Assembly (NCBI RefSeq): GCF_900094585.1
Contig: NZ_FMAG01000008.1
Span: 265,159-329,158 of the forward strand
Source: Martinezella multihospitum
GTDB taxonomy: Bacteria > Pseudomonadota > Alphaproteobacteria > Rhizobiales > Rhizobiaceae
Direction of reading: 5' to 3'
Length of the DNA stretch: 64,000 nt
The notes under the pieces are model-generated. The model had not been told where the DNA came from. It made no database searches and saw nothing but the letters and a program-made list of their open reading frames with translations. The position numbers were made by a program, and so were the translations under genes. Shown here piece by piece: positions 23,830-32,123 of this stretch. Within the stretch, counting starts at the first letter, position 1. Each line of letters starts with the position of its first letter.

Positions 23830-24819
23830 CTAAAATCCGAAATCCATGTCTATTCGTCCGGAACTTGTGCGCCGCACAACGCCCGGTGAGACGCTGGTGA
23901 TGCGTTTGAAAGCGCGAGCAAAGGATGCCTCGGATTCATAACCCAACCGAGAAGCAACTTCGGCAACTGACATGCCGCTTTGCCCCAACAAGTCGCGGGC
24001 AAGCTGCATCCGCAAACGGGCGAGATAATGGGCCGCGCCTTCTCCCAACATGGTGTTGAAGCGCTCGGCGAAGATCGAACGCGACTGACCTGCCAGGCCG
24101 GCGAGGCTTTTGAGGGTCCAGTTACGGCCGGGGTCTCTGTGCATGGCCGCCAACACACGACCGACATGGGGATCGCGGATGGCGGCGAGCCAACCGGTGG
24201 TCGAGGCCCCGCTGCAATTGACCCAGCAGCGGATGAGCCGCGCTGTGAGCAAGTCCGCCATCCGCGACAAGACGGTCGCGCTTCCCATCTGGGGCTGTGT
24301 CGCCTCCGCCGACATGGCCGCCAGCAGGGGGCCGACGATCGGGTCGTTGCCGGCCACATCGCAGCCCTTGATGATTGGCGGCATCAAGGCGATCAAAGGA
24401 TTAAGCGCATGCGCCCCCAAGGCCATGGAGCCGCAGAAGAGGGTGCTGGTTGCACCCGTTCCGTCCCGCACCACGTCGCATACGTTGCTTCCCAATCTTG
24501 TTATCTGGCAGCTCTTGCGCGAGTCGCCCTCAACGTCTGGCGCGCTGGCCAACCGGTGTGCGATGCCTTGCGGCAGCAACACCAGATCGCCATCGTTCAA
24601 TTCCTGCCATCCTTGCGCTTCGATATGGATCCAGCACGGACCCTGGCTGACGAAGTGAAACCGAAGCAGCTGTTGTTGCGGAAAGGCGATGCTCCAAGGA
24701 TGTCTGAGTTCGCAGCGTCCATAATTGACACCACTCAAACGAAAGTCTTGCAGGACTTCGCTTAGGGCGTCCATTGGGACATTTGACGGCGACAATGGTT
24801 GAGACGAATGATCAAGCAT
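23830..24819 (-). CDS. AraC-family transcriptional regulator
   Basis: 329 aa. The N-terminal cupin-type sensor domain (about 20-190) contains LRFHFVSQGPCWIHIEAQG and DLVLLPQGIAHRL. Two helix-turn-helix units occupy the last 100 residues: WTLKSLAGLAGQSRSIFAERF, then SVAEVASRLGYESEASFARA followed by FKRITSVSPG. This cupin_6 group often regulates an adjacent transporter or oxidoreductase. The MFS gene directly downstream is the likely target. Confidence 0.92.
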   Translation of the reverse strand: MLDHSSQPLSPSNVPMDALSEVLQDFRLSGVNYGRCELRHPWSIAFPQQQLLRFHFVSQGPCWIHIEAQGWQELNDGDLVLLPQGIAHRLASAPDVEGDSRKSCQITRLGSNVCDVVRDGTGATSTLFCGSMALGAHALNPLIALMPPIIKGCDVAGNDPIVGPLLAAMSAEATQPQMGSATVLSRMADLLTARLIRCWVNCSGASTTGWLAAIRDPHVGRVLAAMHRDPGRNWTLKSLAGLAGQSRSIFAERFNTMLGEGAAHYLARLRMQLARDLLGQSGMSVAEVASRLGYESEASFARAFKRITSVSPGVVRRTSSGRIDMDFGF

Positions 24820-25116
24820 TGAGCCAATTTAGGTCTCAAGCGTCCAGCATTCAAGCAGGTCGGCGACGCGTCACAATTGAATTTCCTGCGCTGTGTTGTT
24901 CCTGAGCTCAAATGTGATCGCTCCTAGCCGCGGCCTCTTTTATGCCTTTCAGCCGCTGGATTGAAATCAAGTCCGAAAGGTGAGACCAAAGGTTCATATC
25001 CTTTCACGAGCCTAGGATTTGCGGTTCTTCGATAGCGAGGAACGAGGTCTCCTTCATGCGAGTGCCGCCTCGGCATCAAATGCGGGCTGCCGGTATTCGA
25101 TCGCATCGCCGGTGGT
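24820..25116. other. intergenic region, no gene seen
   Basis: 297 bases between the AraC regulator start and the end of a dehydrogenase gene on the same strand. It should hold the regulator's promoter. No repeat, RNA gene or supported frame is visible. Confidence 0.4.
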
Positions 25117-25737
25117 TCAGCCAAGATCGACGTTCATGGCGAAATCCCAGGTGCCGACGCCGTTTCTGGCCAGGCCGATCATCATCAGGCCGAGCGCTTC
25201 CAGCGTCTGGGCCATGTGCAAACCGCCAATGTCAAACGGACGCAGCCCGAGACTTTCGAGGAAGGTCGAGACGCTTGCCTTCGCCTTCGCATCGTCGGCC
25301 GCGATGAATGCGTCGAGGTGCCCACCCTTGGCCAGCACGTGACCGAAGATGGTGTTGAACGCCTTCACGATAGGCGTGCCGGCAGGGAGGCCCTTGGCGA
25401 TCTCCTGCGCACCGGAACTGCCGTGGGGGGTGACGAGACCCGAAAGGTCGGAGGCAACGGGGTTGGTGATGTCGATGATCACCTTGCCACCAAGCGAGTC
25501 TCCGTAATCGGCGACTACCGCCGCGGCGCTGGTGTATGGCACGGCCAGGATGACGATGTCTCCGGCCGGAGCGGCACCGTAAGTCGCTGTCGTCGCTCCG
25601 GCTCCGACCCGCCCGGCGAGCGCCCGCGCCTTGGCGGGATCGCGGCTGACCACCTCGACGGTATGCGCGGCCTTGGCGGCCATGCCGCCGATTGCCGCGG
25701 CCATGCCGCCGGATCCGATGATGCTGATAGTGCTCAT
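25117..25737 (-). CDS. NADPH-dependent F420-reductase-like protein (1)
   Basis: 206 aa Rossmann-fold protein starting MSTISIIGSGGMAAAIGGMA, the dinucleotide-binding loop, and continuing with DIVILAVPYTSAAAVVADYG and KVIIDITNPV. It belongs to the NADP oxidoreductase, coenzyme F420-dependent family. In bacteria without F420 such proteins act on other, mostly unknown, substrates. It follows its paralogue at 25748 by only 10 bases and is the last gene of a three-gene unit behind TetR operators. Confidence 0.88.
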   Translation of the reverse strand: MSTISIIGSGGMAAAIGGMAAKAAHTVEVVSRDPAKARALAGRVGAGATTATYGAAPAGDIVILAVPYTSAAAVVADYGDSLGGKVIIDITNPVASDLSGLVTPHGSSGAQEIAKGLPAGTPIVKAFNTIFGHVLAKGGHLDAFIAADDAKAKASVSTFLESLGLRPFDIGGLHMAQTLEALGLMMIGLARNGVGTWDFAMNVDLG

Positions 25738-25747
25738 GTACGATTCC

Positions 25748-26347
25748 TCAATCGAACTTTACCAAGTCCTTAAAGATCAGTTGACCCCAGCTATTGCCGC
25801 GTGCCTGAACGAGCAGCCCACCTTCCGAAAGGCCGCCGAGGTTGACCGGCGAGAAGCCGAGTTGTTCGGCAAGCGCAGCAATCTCCGCTGTCGCGCTGCC
25901 GTCGTCGCTTGCCAGGAACACGACTCTCCTGCCACCATGTACGGCCGGATCTTGGTCAAGGACGGCGGCAGCGAGGTGATTGAAGCCCTTGACCAGTCTT
26001 CCACCAGAAAAGGCCTGCGCGACGAATTTGGACGACGGCTGCCCTCCCAGTTTCTCCGGGGGGACGCCGTAGGCATTGGTCACATCGACGATGGTCTTGC
26101 CCTGCCACGTGGGCAGCACCTTCGCGACATCCGGGTGCTGTTCGAAGCGAACAGCCAAGAAGATGATGTCTGCCTTGACGGCGTCCGCCAATTTTTTGGG
26201 AAAGATCGTGGGTCCGATCGCGGCCGCAGCGGCAGCAAAGCTTTCCGGCGCGCGGGTCGTCGCGACGGATACATCGATGCCGCTTCTGGCGAACGCCCTG
26301 GCAATGGCCTGGCCGATCTTGCCGAAGCCGATAATTGCGTAGCTCAT
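25748..26347 (-). CDS. NADPH-dependent F420-reductase-like protein (2)
   Basis: 199 aa. It starts MSYAIIGFGKIGQAIARAFA (Rossmann loop) and has ADIIFLAVRFEQHPDVAKVL, KTIVDVTNAYGVPPEKLGG and a C-terminal LGGLSEGGLLVQARGN. It is a diverged paralogue of the next gene, and the two in tandem may form a heterodimer. The operon also contains a short-chain dehydrogenase and lies opposite a TetR regulator. The substrate is unknown. Confidence 0.87.
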   Translation of the reverse strand: MSYAIIGFGKIGQAIARAFARSGIDVSVATTRAPESFAAAAAAIGPTIFPKKLADAVKADIIFLAVRFEQHPDVAKVLPTWQGKTIVDVTNAYGVPPEKLGGQPSSKFVAQAFSGGRLVKGFNHLAAAVLDQDPAVHGGRRVVFLASDDGSATAEIAALAEQLGFSPVNLGGLSEGGLLVQARGNSWGQLIFKDLVKFD

Positions 26348-26417
26348 AGGTTTTCCTTTGCTTTACCGAACCCCACGACGCTTCGAACGCTTGGATGAAG
26401 CGTCGCAGGGTTGCGTA

Positions 26418-27152
26418 TCAGAGTTGGGCGAGGCCGCCGTCGACGGCGACTTCGCTGGCGGTCATGAAGCTGCTGTCCGAAGAGGCGAGAAAGGCAGCTA
26501 CGGCTCCGATCTCGGCCGGATCGGCCATGCGCTGGAGCGGTGTCATCGCGGCGAAGGCCTTCTGACCCTCCTCGCCAAGCGCCTCCTTTGCGAGTTCGGT
26601 TGCCGTCGCCCCAGGCGACAGCACGTTTACCCGGATGCCGGTACCCTTCAGGTCCTCCGCCCAGGTCCGTGCGAGGTTGCGCACCGCCGCCTTGCTCGCG
26701 CTGTAGGCGCTGAATGCCGGGGCGCCCGTGGTGCCGGCGCTTGATCCGGTCAGGATGATCGAACCGCCCTGGCTCATCAGCGGTAGCGCCTTCTGGACCG
26801 TGAAGATCGTGCCTTTCACATTGGTGTCGAAAGTTTCGTCAATGTGCTCGGCGGTGATCTTGCCGAGTGGGAGCGGGCTGCCCGACCCGGCATTGGCGAA
26901 GACGATGTCGACCGTTCCGCGCGCGGCCTTTACCGCCGCGTAGAGCCGGTCGAGATCGGCCTCATCGGAAACCGAGCCCTTCACCGCGCGGGCATTCGGC
27001 CCGAGATCGGCCACAGCGGCATCCAGCGCTTCCTGCCGGCGGCCGAAAATGAACACGAAGGCGCCTTCCCCGATGAACCGCTTTGCTGCGGCGAGGCCGA
27101 TGCCGGTGGCGCCACCCGTGACGACTGCAACCTTACCCTCAAGCTTTCCCAT
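26418..27152 (-). CDS. short-chain dehydrogenase/reductase
   Basis: 244 aa SDR enzyme. The cofactor loop is VTGGATGIGLAAAKRF (TGxxxGxG), NAG is at FANAGSG, catalytic Ser is in LTGSSAGT and the YxxxK is YSASKAAV. The C-terminal sequence ending DSSFMTASEVAVDGGLAQL is typical. It is the first gene after the three TetR-type operators at 27217-27277 and so should be the best-regulated target. It is separated by 70 bases from the reductase genes that follow. Confidence 0.95.
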   Translation of the reverse strand: MGKLEGKVAVVTGGATGIGLAAAKRFIGEGAFVFIFGRRQEALDAAVADLGPNARAVKGSVSDEADLDRLYAAVKAARGTVDIVFANAGSGSPLPLGKITAEHIDETFDTNVKGTIFTVQKALPLMSQGGSIILTGSSAGTTGAPAFSAYSASKAAVRNLARTWAEDLKGTGIRVNVLSPGATATELAKEALGEEGQKAFAAMTPLQRMADPAEIGAVAAFLASSDSSFMTASEVAVDGGLAQL

Positions 27153-27216
27153 GACTTCTCCTTCCGTCCTTTTGGACAGCGCCTGTTGCTATTTACACGC
27201 ATGCCACTATATCCAG

Positions 27217-27277
27217 TGGATCACTGATCCATTTTTATAATTGGATCGCCGATCCACATATATGGATCACTGATCCG
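27217..27277. promoter_or_regulatory. three tandem TetR-type operators
   Basis: TGGATCACTGATCCA (27217-27231), TGGATCGCCGATCCA (27242-27256) and TGGATCACTGATCCG (27263-27277) are three near-identical palindromes TGGATC-N3-GATCCA. They lie in the divergent promoter between the SDR gene (start 27152) and the TetR gene (start 27294). Centre spacings are 25 and 21 bases. The third ends 16 bases before the TetR start, so repression of both directions is expected. Confidence 0.82.
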
Positions 27278-27293
27278 TTTATCAAGGTAATAT

Positions 27294-27872
27294 ATGCGAG
27301 CCGACGCAGAAAAGAACCGCAGCCAAATTCTCACCGTCGCGCGTGACGTCGTCGCCGAGCATGGTGCGGACGCGTCGATGCGTGACATTGCCCGCCGTGC
27401 CGGTGTCGGGTTGGCCACGCTGCTTCGTCATTTCCCGACGCGAGAAAGCCTGTTCGAGGCGTTGCTGTGTACCAATCTGGACGAACTGACGCAGAAGGCA
27501 GCCGAACTCGAGACGTCGACTTCGGCCGACGAAGCACTTCTCTCCTGGTTTCGAGAACTGGTGACATTCACCCAAAGCTATAGGGGCGTTGTCGCCATGA
27601 TGGCGGCCGCCCACACAAACCCGGACTCCGCTCTTTATGCTTCATGCGCAGCCGTGCATTCGGCAGGCGCGCGACTACTGCTCCGCGCCCAGGCTGAGGG
27701 AACGGCACGTGCCGATATGAATGGCGACGACCTGTTCGCCCTGATAACGGCCCTCAGCTGGGCGGTCGACCAACCCTCGTTCGCGCCGCGGGCAGATCAT
27801 CTCGTTCACCTCATGACGAGCGCTCTTCTGACAAATTTGCCCCGCAACGATGTCAAGAAGGCAACGGGTTGA
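27294..27872 (+). CDS. TetR/AcrR-family regulator
   Basis: 192 aa. The helix-turn-helix is in the first 55 residues: RSQILTVARDVVAEHGADAS then MRDIARRAGVGLATLLRHFP. The rest is a helical ligand-binding domain. It is divergent from the SDR/reductase genes with three palindromic operators between. Members of this group usually respond to small hydrophobic or electrophilic compounds, and SDR/NADPH enzymes would handle such ligands. The inducer is unknown. Confidence 0.93.
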   Translation: MRADAEKNRSQILTVARDVVAEHGADASMRDIARRAGVGLATLLRHFPTRESLFEALLCTNLDELTQKAAELETSTSADEALLSWFRELVTFTQSYRGVVAMMAAAHTNPDSALYASCAAVHSAGARLLLRAQAEGTARADMNGDDLFALITALSWAVDQPSFAPRADHLVHLMTSALLTNLPRNDVKKATG

Positions 27873-28292
27873 ATAAGATCGGCATCGGAGGACCGATGGT
27901 CGGCCTCGACCGCGCGCAAACCGGCTAAGCGCCATGCATCGCTAAACAGGTCCACCCTGCTTCATCCATCAATAGCAAGCAATGGATGGCCCAGGCCTAG
28001 GCAAGGAAGCGGACTAGACCGCTGTCCGTGTGCAAAGCTGTGCCTGTGGTTGCGGAAGCCTGAAGCGGCTGCGCAAATGCCATGAAATGCGGGCGCCAAC
28101 TCGCATAATTTCTGGCGATCGGAAGGGGAGTGGACGTCAAGACCGCTCCATACGGCAAACGCCCGATAATGCTTGCGGGAAGGATTGCTTTCGCCTCGCG
28201 CTAGAAAAACTGCCTTTGGATCTTCTGGTTTCGCCACGATCATTTCCGCGACGGGACTGGTGCCCGGTAACGCCAATTTTCGGAGCGAACAA
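27873..28292. other. intergenic region, no gene seen
   Basis: 420 bases between the TetR gene and a binding-protein gene. The frame of the downstream gene is open to 28173, but this part has no ribosome binding site and would displace the Tat signal from the N-terminus. Promoter elements are not obvious. The left border of the sulfur island probably lies here. Confidence 0.45.
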
Positions 28293-29894
28293 ATGTCGAT
28301 CAATCGCCGTCACTTCAATCAATTGCTGCTTCTTGGAGGCGCAGGTCTTGCCTTGGGAGGCGCCCCGTCACGGGCAAGCGCCGCGGAAACGCCGGTGAGC
28401 GGTGGAACTCTGAACTGGGCCTATTATCCCGATCCGACGGCGCTGATCGCGATCAACACGTCCTCCGGCACGGGACAGGCGATCGGGCCGAAGGTCAACG
28501 AGGGCCTGTTCGATTTCGATTATGACCTCAACCCGACCCCGCTTCTGGCGACGTCATGGTCGGCAAGTGACGATGGTCTGCGCTATACGTTCGCGCTGCG
28601 CAAGGGTGTGAAATGGCACGACGGCAAGGATTTCACCGCCGAGGATGTCAAGTTCACCATCTTCCGCCTGAAGGAAGCGCATCCGCGCGGACGCATCACC
28701 TTCCAGAACGTTACCGATGTCGAGACGCCCGATCCGCTGACCGCGGTGATCGTTCTTTCGAAACCGGCCCCCTATCTGATTTCGGCCCTCAGCAGTTCGG
28801 AATCGCCGATCGTACCGAAGCATGTCTATGAGACCTTCAAGCCAGCGGCGCAGCCGACGCTTGCCCAGACGATCGGCACCGGCCCGTTTATTCTCAAGGA
28901 ATGGGTGCCGGGCAGCCATTTGATTTTCGATCGCAATCCCGATTACTGGGATGCACCGAAGCCCTATCTCGACCGCGTCGTCCTGCGCGTCATCCTCGAC
29001 CCGGCGGCAAGGGCGGCGGCGCTTGAGACGGGGGAAATCGATATTGGTGCCAACCCGGTGCCGCTGTCGGATATCGAGCGGCTGAAGGCCAATGCCAACT
29101 TGGTCGTCGATACCACGACCTATGCCTATTCCGGGCCACAGCAACAGCTCTTCTTCAACTATGAGAACGAGATCCTGACAAAGAAGGATGTGCGGCTTGC
29201 GATCGCCCATGCCATCGACTTACAGAAGCTCGTCGACATCGCCCTGTTCGGCTACGCGCAGGTTTCGCCGAGCCCGATCAGCACAGCCTTGCCGAAATGG
29301 TATGATCCGAGCATCAAAGCGCGCGAACCCGATCTGAAGCTTGCCAACAAGCTGCTTGACGATGCCGGCTATCCGCGCGGCGCCAATGGCACGCGTTTCA
29401 AGCTGAGGCTTGCCTATAATTCCTTCCTGCAGCCCTCCTATGCCGATTTCATCAAGCAGTCGCTGGCGGCAGTCGGCATCGATGCCGAAATCTTGAAGCT
29501 TGATCTCGCCACCTTCCTGAAGACCGTCTACACGGATCGTGCCTGGGATCTGGTCATCGAATCCCTCTCCAACACCTTCGATCCCACGCTCGGAGTACAG
29601 CGCGCCTATTGGTCGAAGAACTTCAAGATCGGCCTGGTATTCTCCAATGCCAGCCATTACTCCAATCCGGAGGTCGATGCTCTTCTGGAGGCGGCCGCAG
29701 TCGAGCCGGACGAGGGCAAGCGCCGGGAGCTCTGGTACAAATTCCAGCACATCATCCATGATGATGTCGTCTCCGTCGATCTGGTGGCGGCAGGAGCGCA
29801 GATCGTTGCCAACAAGCGGGTCAAGAATTTCGCGCCGGGGGCACAAGGCATCAACAATAGCTTCGGTCAGATCTGGTTAAGCCCGAGCGCGTGA
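28293..29894 (+). CDS. peptide/dipeptide-type ABC binding protein (Tat-exported)
   Basis: 533 aa SBP_bac_5 family protein (DppA/OppA type). The Tat-like signal MSINRRHFNQLLLLGGAGLA with the RR pair at residues 5-6 and cleavage near ASA/AE suggests export in folded form. Family blocks are LNPTPLLATSWSASDDGLRY, FALRKGVKWHDGKDFTAEDV and DPAARAAALETGEIDIG. The ATG at 28293 follows GGAGCGAACAA. It is a lone binding protein whose 3' end overlaps the convergent acyl-CoA-dehydrogenase-like gene by 28 bases. It probably feeds the transporter at 35219-39114. A close paralogue lies at 42972-44588. Confidence 0.9.
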   Translation: MSINRRHFNQLLLLGGAGLALGGAPSRASAAETPVSGGTLNWAYYPDPTALIAINTSSGTGQAIGPKVNEGLFDFDYDLNPTPLLATSWSASDDGLRYTFALRKGVKWHDGKDFTAEDVKFTIFRLKEAHPRGRITFQNVTDVETPDPLTAVIVLSKPAPYLISALSSSESPIVPKHVYETFKPAAQPTLAQTIGTGPFILKEWVPGSHLIFDRNPDYWDAPKPYLDRVVLRVILDPAARAAALETGEIDIGANPVPLSDIERLKANANLVVDTTTYAYSGPQQQLFFNYENEILTKKDVRLAIAHAIDLQKLVDIALFGYAQVSPSPISTALPKWYDPSIKAREPDLKLANKLLDDAGYPRGANGTRFKLRLAYNSFLQPSYADFIKQSLAAVGIDAEILKLDLATFLKTVYTDRAWDLVIESLSNTFDPTLGVQRAYWSKNFKIGLVFSNASHYSNPEVDALLEAAAVEPDEGKRRELWYKFQHIIHDDVVSVDLVAAGAQIVANKRVKNFAPGAQGINNSFGQIWLSPSA

Positions 29895-31057
29895 CGAACT
29901 TGATGCCGACGATTGAGCCGGCTCAATGCGTTCTTCGCCGCAATCGTACGGATCATGTGGCTCTGCGGTGCGTGCGAACGGGCGGTGATCGCGTCGCGAT
30001 GATGACGCTCCAACTGGAAATCGCGATTAAGACCGGGATTGCCGGCAAGTTCGAGCGCCAGGCTGGTGACGGAAACGGCATTGTCGATGACGACATGACG
30101 AACATGCATACCGTCCATTCCGACCGGTCTTCCGGCATCGACATCCTCTCCAAGCGAGCGCAGCAGCCGCGCGTTTGTTGCAAGCCGGACCTCTATTTCG
30201 CCTAAGCCATCCTGAATGCGTGGCACCGTCGCGATCGGCGTACCGAGGCTGGCGGGCGTGTGGTTGCTCGCAAAGCCAAGAACGCGGTCACGCGCTGCCC
30301 GGGCGACGCCATGATAGACCGCGCCAAGCAGCCCGAAGAAGAAGGCGGCCGCATGTTCGTCGCGGCGGAGCGGTTCCGTGGCGGGCTGTGCCTCGATGAC
30401 GTCGTCGATCGGGATCGATACGTCGTCGAGAATGATGTCGTCGCTTGCCGTCGCGTGCATGCCGGTCGCATTCCAGCTCTTTTCGATCCGAAAGCCGGCG
30501 GCTTCGGTCGGCACCAGAAACGAGGCAAGGCGCGGCTCCTTCTCGTCCGTGACGGCAAGAAGCGACACCCATTTCAGCACCGGGATGCCGGTGACGTAGC
30601 TCTTATGGCCGGAAATGCGCCAGCGATCGCCGTCGCGGCGTGCGATGGTTTCCGGTAGGGCGCCATGGGCGGGCGAACCGATGCGCGGTTCGGCCTGGGC
30701 ATTGTTGATCAGCGCCACGCCCTGCCTGTTTGCCAGAAGCACCCGCTCCGCCAGATGTCGGGGCCATTTGCCGAGGCGACGGATGGCAAAGTGCGAGGTG
30801 TAGTGCATGGCGAGCACCAGCGCTGTCGATGGCTCGCCGCGGGCGATCTCGCTGATGACGGCCTGTGCTACCGTCAGGCCTTCGCCGTGGCCGCCATAAT
30901 CCCGGCCGCTGACGAGGCCGAGCAGGCCGACATCGAAAAGCCTGTCGAAATTTTCGAAGGGGAAGGCGCCGGTCGCATCGTGATGCGCGGCCGTCCTGGA
31001 AAAATCCTCGGCAAGGCTTTTTGCCTTGTCGATCAGATCGTCAACCGTCTCCGTCAT
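29867..31057 (-). CDS. acyl-CoA-dehydrogenase-fold monooxygenase, DszC/SfnB-like
   Basis: 396 aa flavoprotein of the acyl-CoA dehydrogenase fold. Seen blocks are FDVGLLGLVSGRDYGGHGEG, AVISEIARGEPSTALVLAMH, RWRISGHKSYVTG and NATGMHATASDDIILDDVSI. It stands 17 bases after a DszB-like gene, itself after a monooxygenase gene, which makes a DszC-type S-oxygenating role more likely than fatty-acid oxidation. The ATG at 31057 (MTETVDDLI) is chosen over an upstream extension that overlaps the preceding gene. It is the last gene of its operon. A true acyl-CoA dehydrogenase is the alternative. Confidence 0.82.
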   Translation of the reverse strand: MTETVDDLIDKAKSLAEDFSRTAAHHDATGAFPFENFDRLFDVGLLGLVSGRDYGGHGEGLTVAQAVISEIARGEPSTALVLAMHYTSHFAIRRLGKWPRHLAERVLLANRQGVALINNAQAEPRIGSPAHGALPETIARRDGDRWRISGHKSYVTGIPVLKWVSLLAVTDEKEPRLASFLVPTEAAGFRIEKSWNATGMHATASDDIILDDVSIPIDDVIEAQPATEPLRRDEHAAAFFFGLLGAVYHGVARAARDRVLGFASNHTPASLGTPIATVPRIQDGLGEIEVRLATNARLLRSLGEDVDAGRPVGMDGMHVRHVVIDNAVSVTSLALELAGNPGLNRDFQLERHHRDAITARSHAPQSHMIRTIAAKNALSRLNRRHQVRHALGLNQI

Positions 31058-31074
31058 TGGCTCTGCAACATCCC

Positions 31075-32112
31075 TCAGGCGACAGCGCGTTCGGCAAAGC
31101 CGTCGATGTGGCGGCGGTCGACCCATTCGCCGATATCGAAATCGCCGGCGAGGAAACCGAAGTCGCGCAGGAAATTCTTGTAGTGCTCGACGGCGTCAAT
31201 CAGATCCGGCTCCAATCCCAGGCCAAGGTGGCGATGGATTTCCGGGCCGTTGGCGGCAAGGACCTGTTCTTCGGTGGCGCCGGATTCCCGCGCCACGAAG
31301 CGACGAGTTTCCTCCGGATGGGCCTCCGCCCAGGCGCTTGCCTTGAAGATCGCCTCGATCAGCTTGCGCACGAGATCGGGACGTTCCTCGGCAAGCAGCT
31401 CGTCGACGGTCAGCACGCGCGGCGAGCCGGAATTGATGCGGATCTTCGGATCGGGATGAAAACCGAATTCGAGAACCTGAACGGCGCCGATGAGATTGGC
31501 GACGTTGATCCCGGCGGTTCCCTTGACGTAGATCGCGTCCACTTCGCCGCGCAGCAGAGCGGCGATCTCCTCGCCGTAGGCTTGCCTGCGCTTAAGACCG
31601 AAGAGCGACGGCCCCTCCTGGCTTGCGAGCACGGAATCGGCAAGAGCAATCTCGACGATGTCGACATCGTCCTTGGAAAGACCTTCAAGCGAAAGGGCGG
31701 AGATGAGGCCCTTGAGCGCCGTGGCGCGCATGAAGTCGACGATTCCCTCTGGGCGGCGGGCGATGCCGAAGCGGCGGCCCTTGAGATCTCTAGTCGTCCT
31801 GATGCCGGTTTCCGGCAGCGTGATGATCGCCTGAAACTCATCCGTCCAGGTAATGCCGACAAGACGCGTGCGGCGGCCTTCCGAGCGGGCGCGAATGGGC
31901 GGCACATTGCCGCCGTGGCGGAAGGACCAGTCGAGCGTATGGTTGAAATGGCTCTGCCGGATGTTTCTATCCGGAGAATCGATGATGGATTTCAGCATGA
32001 CGCCTTCGCTGCGAAAGCCGTCTTCGAGATAGCCGAGCTGTGCGGCCAGACCCACAGGCGTCGGAACAGGGCAGCGTGTGTACCAGATTTCGGAAATGGC
32101 ATTGCTGGTCAT
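31075..32112 (-). CDS. DszB-like desulfinase homologue (SsuA-fold)
   Basis: 345 aa. DszB cleaves aryl sulfinates to release sulfite and has the fold of a sulfonate-binding protein. This protein has no signal peptide, so it should be cytoplasmic and not a transporter subunit. It shares the DszB N-terminal pattern: Cys14 in YTRCPVPTPVGLAAQLGYL, His55 in QSHFNH, and Arg65-x-Gly-Gly in WSFRHGGNVPP. The ten-residue His-to-Arg spacing is the same as between His60 and Arg70 of DszB. It also has RTRLVGITWTDEF and LKGRRFGIARRPEG. Start at 32112 with AAAGGA. It lies between a monooxygenase and a DszC-like gene with gaps of 11 and 17 bases. An ordinary database label would be ABC substrate-binding protein. 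Confidence 0.8.
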   Translation of the reverse strand: MTSNAISEIWYTRCPVPTPVGLAAQLGYLEDGFRSEGVMLKSIIDSPDRNIRQSHFNHTLDWSFRHGGNVPPIRARSEGRRTRLVGITWTDEFQAIITLPETGIRTTRDLKGRRFGIARRPEGIVDFMRATALKGLISALSLEGLSKDDVDIVEIALADSVLASQEGPSLFGLKRRQAYGEEIAALLRGEVDAIYVKGTAGINVANLIGAVQVLEFGFHPDPKIRINSGSPRVLTVDELLAEERPDLVRKLIEAIFKASAWAEAHPEETRRFVARESGATEEQVLAANGPEIHRHLGLGLEPDLIDAVEHYKNFLRDFGFLAGDFDIGEWVDRRHIDGFAERAVA

Positions 32113-32123
32113 GATCGTTCCTT

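Noticed and set aside
27217..27277. CRISPR-like or other short tandem repeat array
   Set aside because: The three units are themselves palindromic, only 15 bases long and lie between a TetR gene and its divergent neighbour, so they are operators.
31075..32112. Plain label as sulfonate ABC binding protein
   Set aside because: There is no signal peptide, no adjoining Ssu-type permease, and DszB-type Cys, His and Arg-x-Gly-Gly residues are present. An enzyme is the better call.
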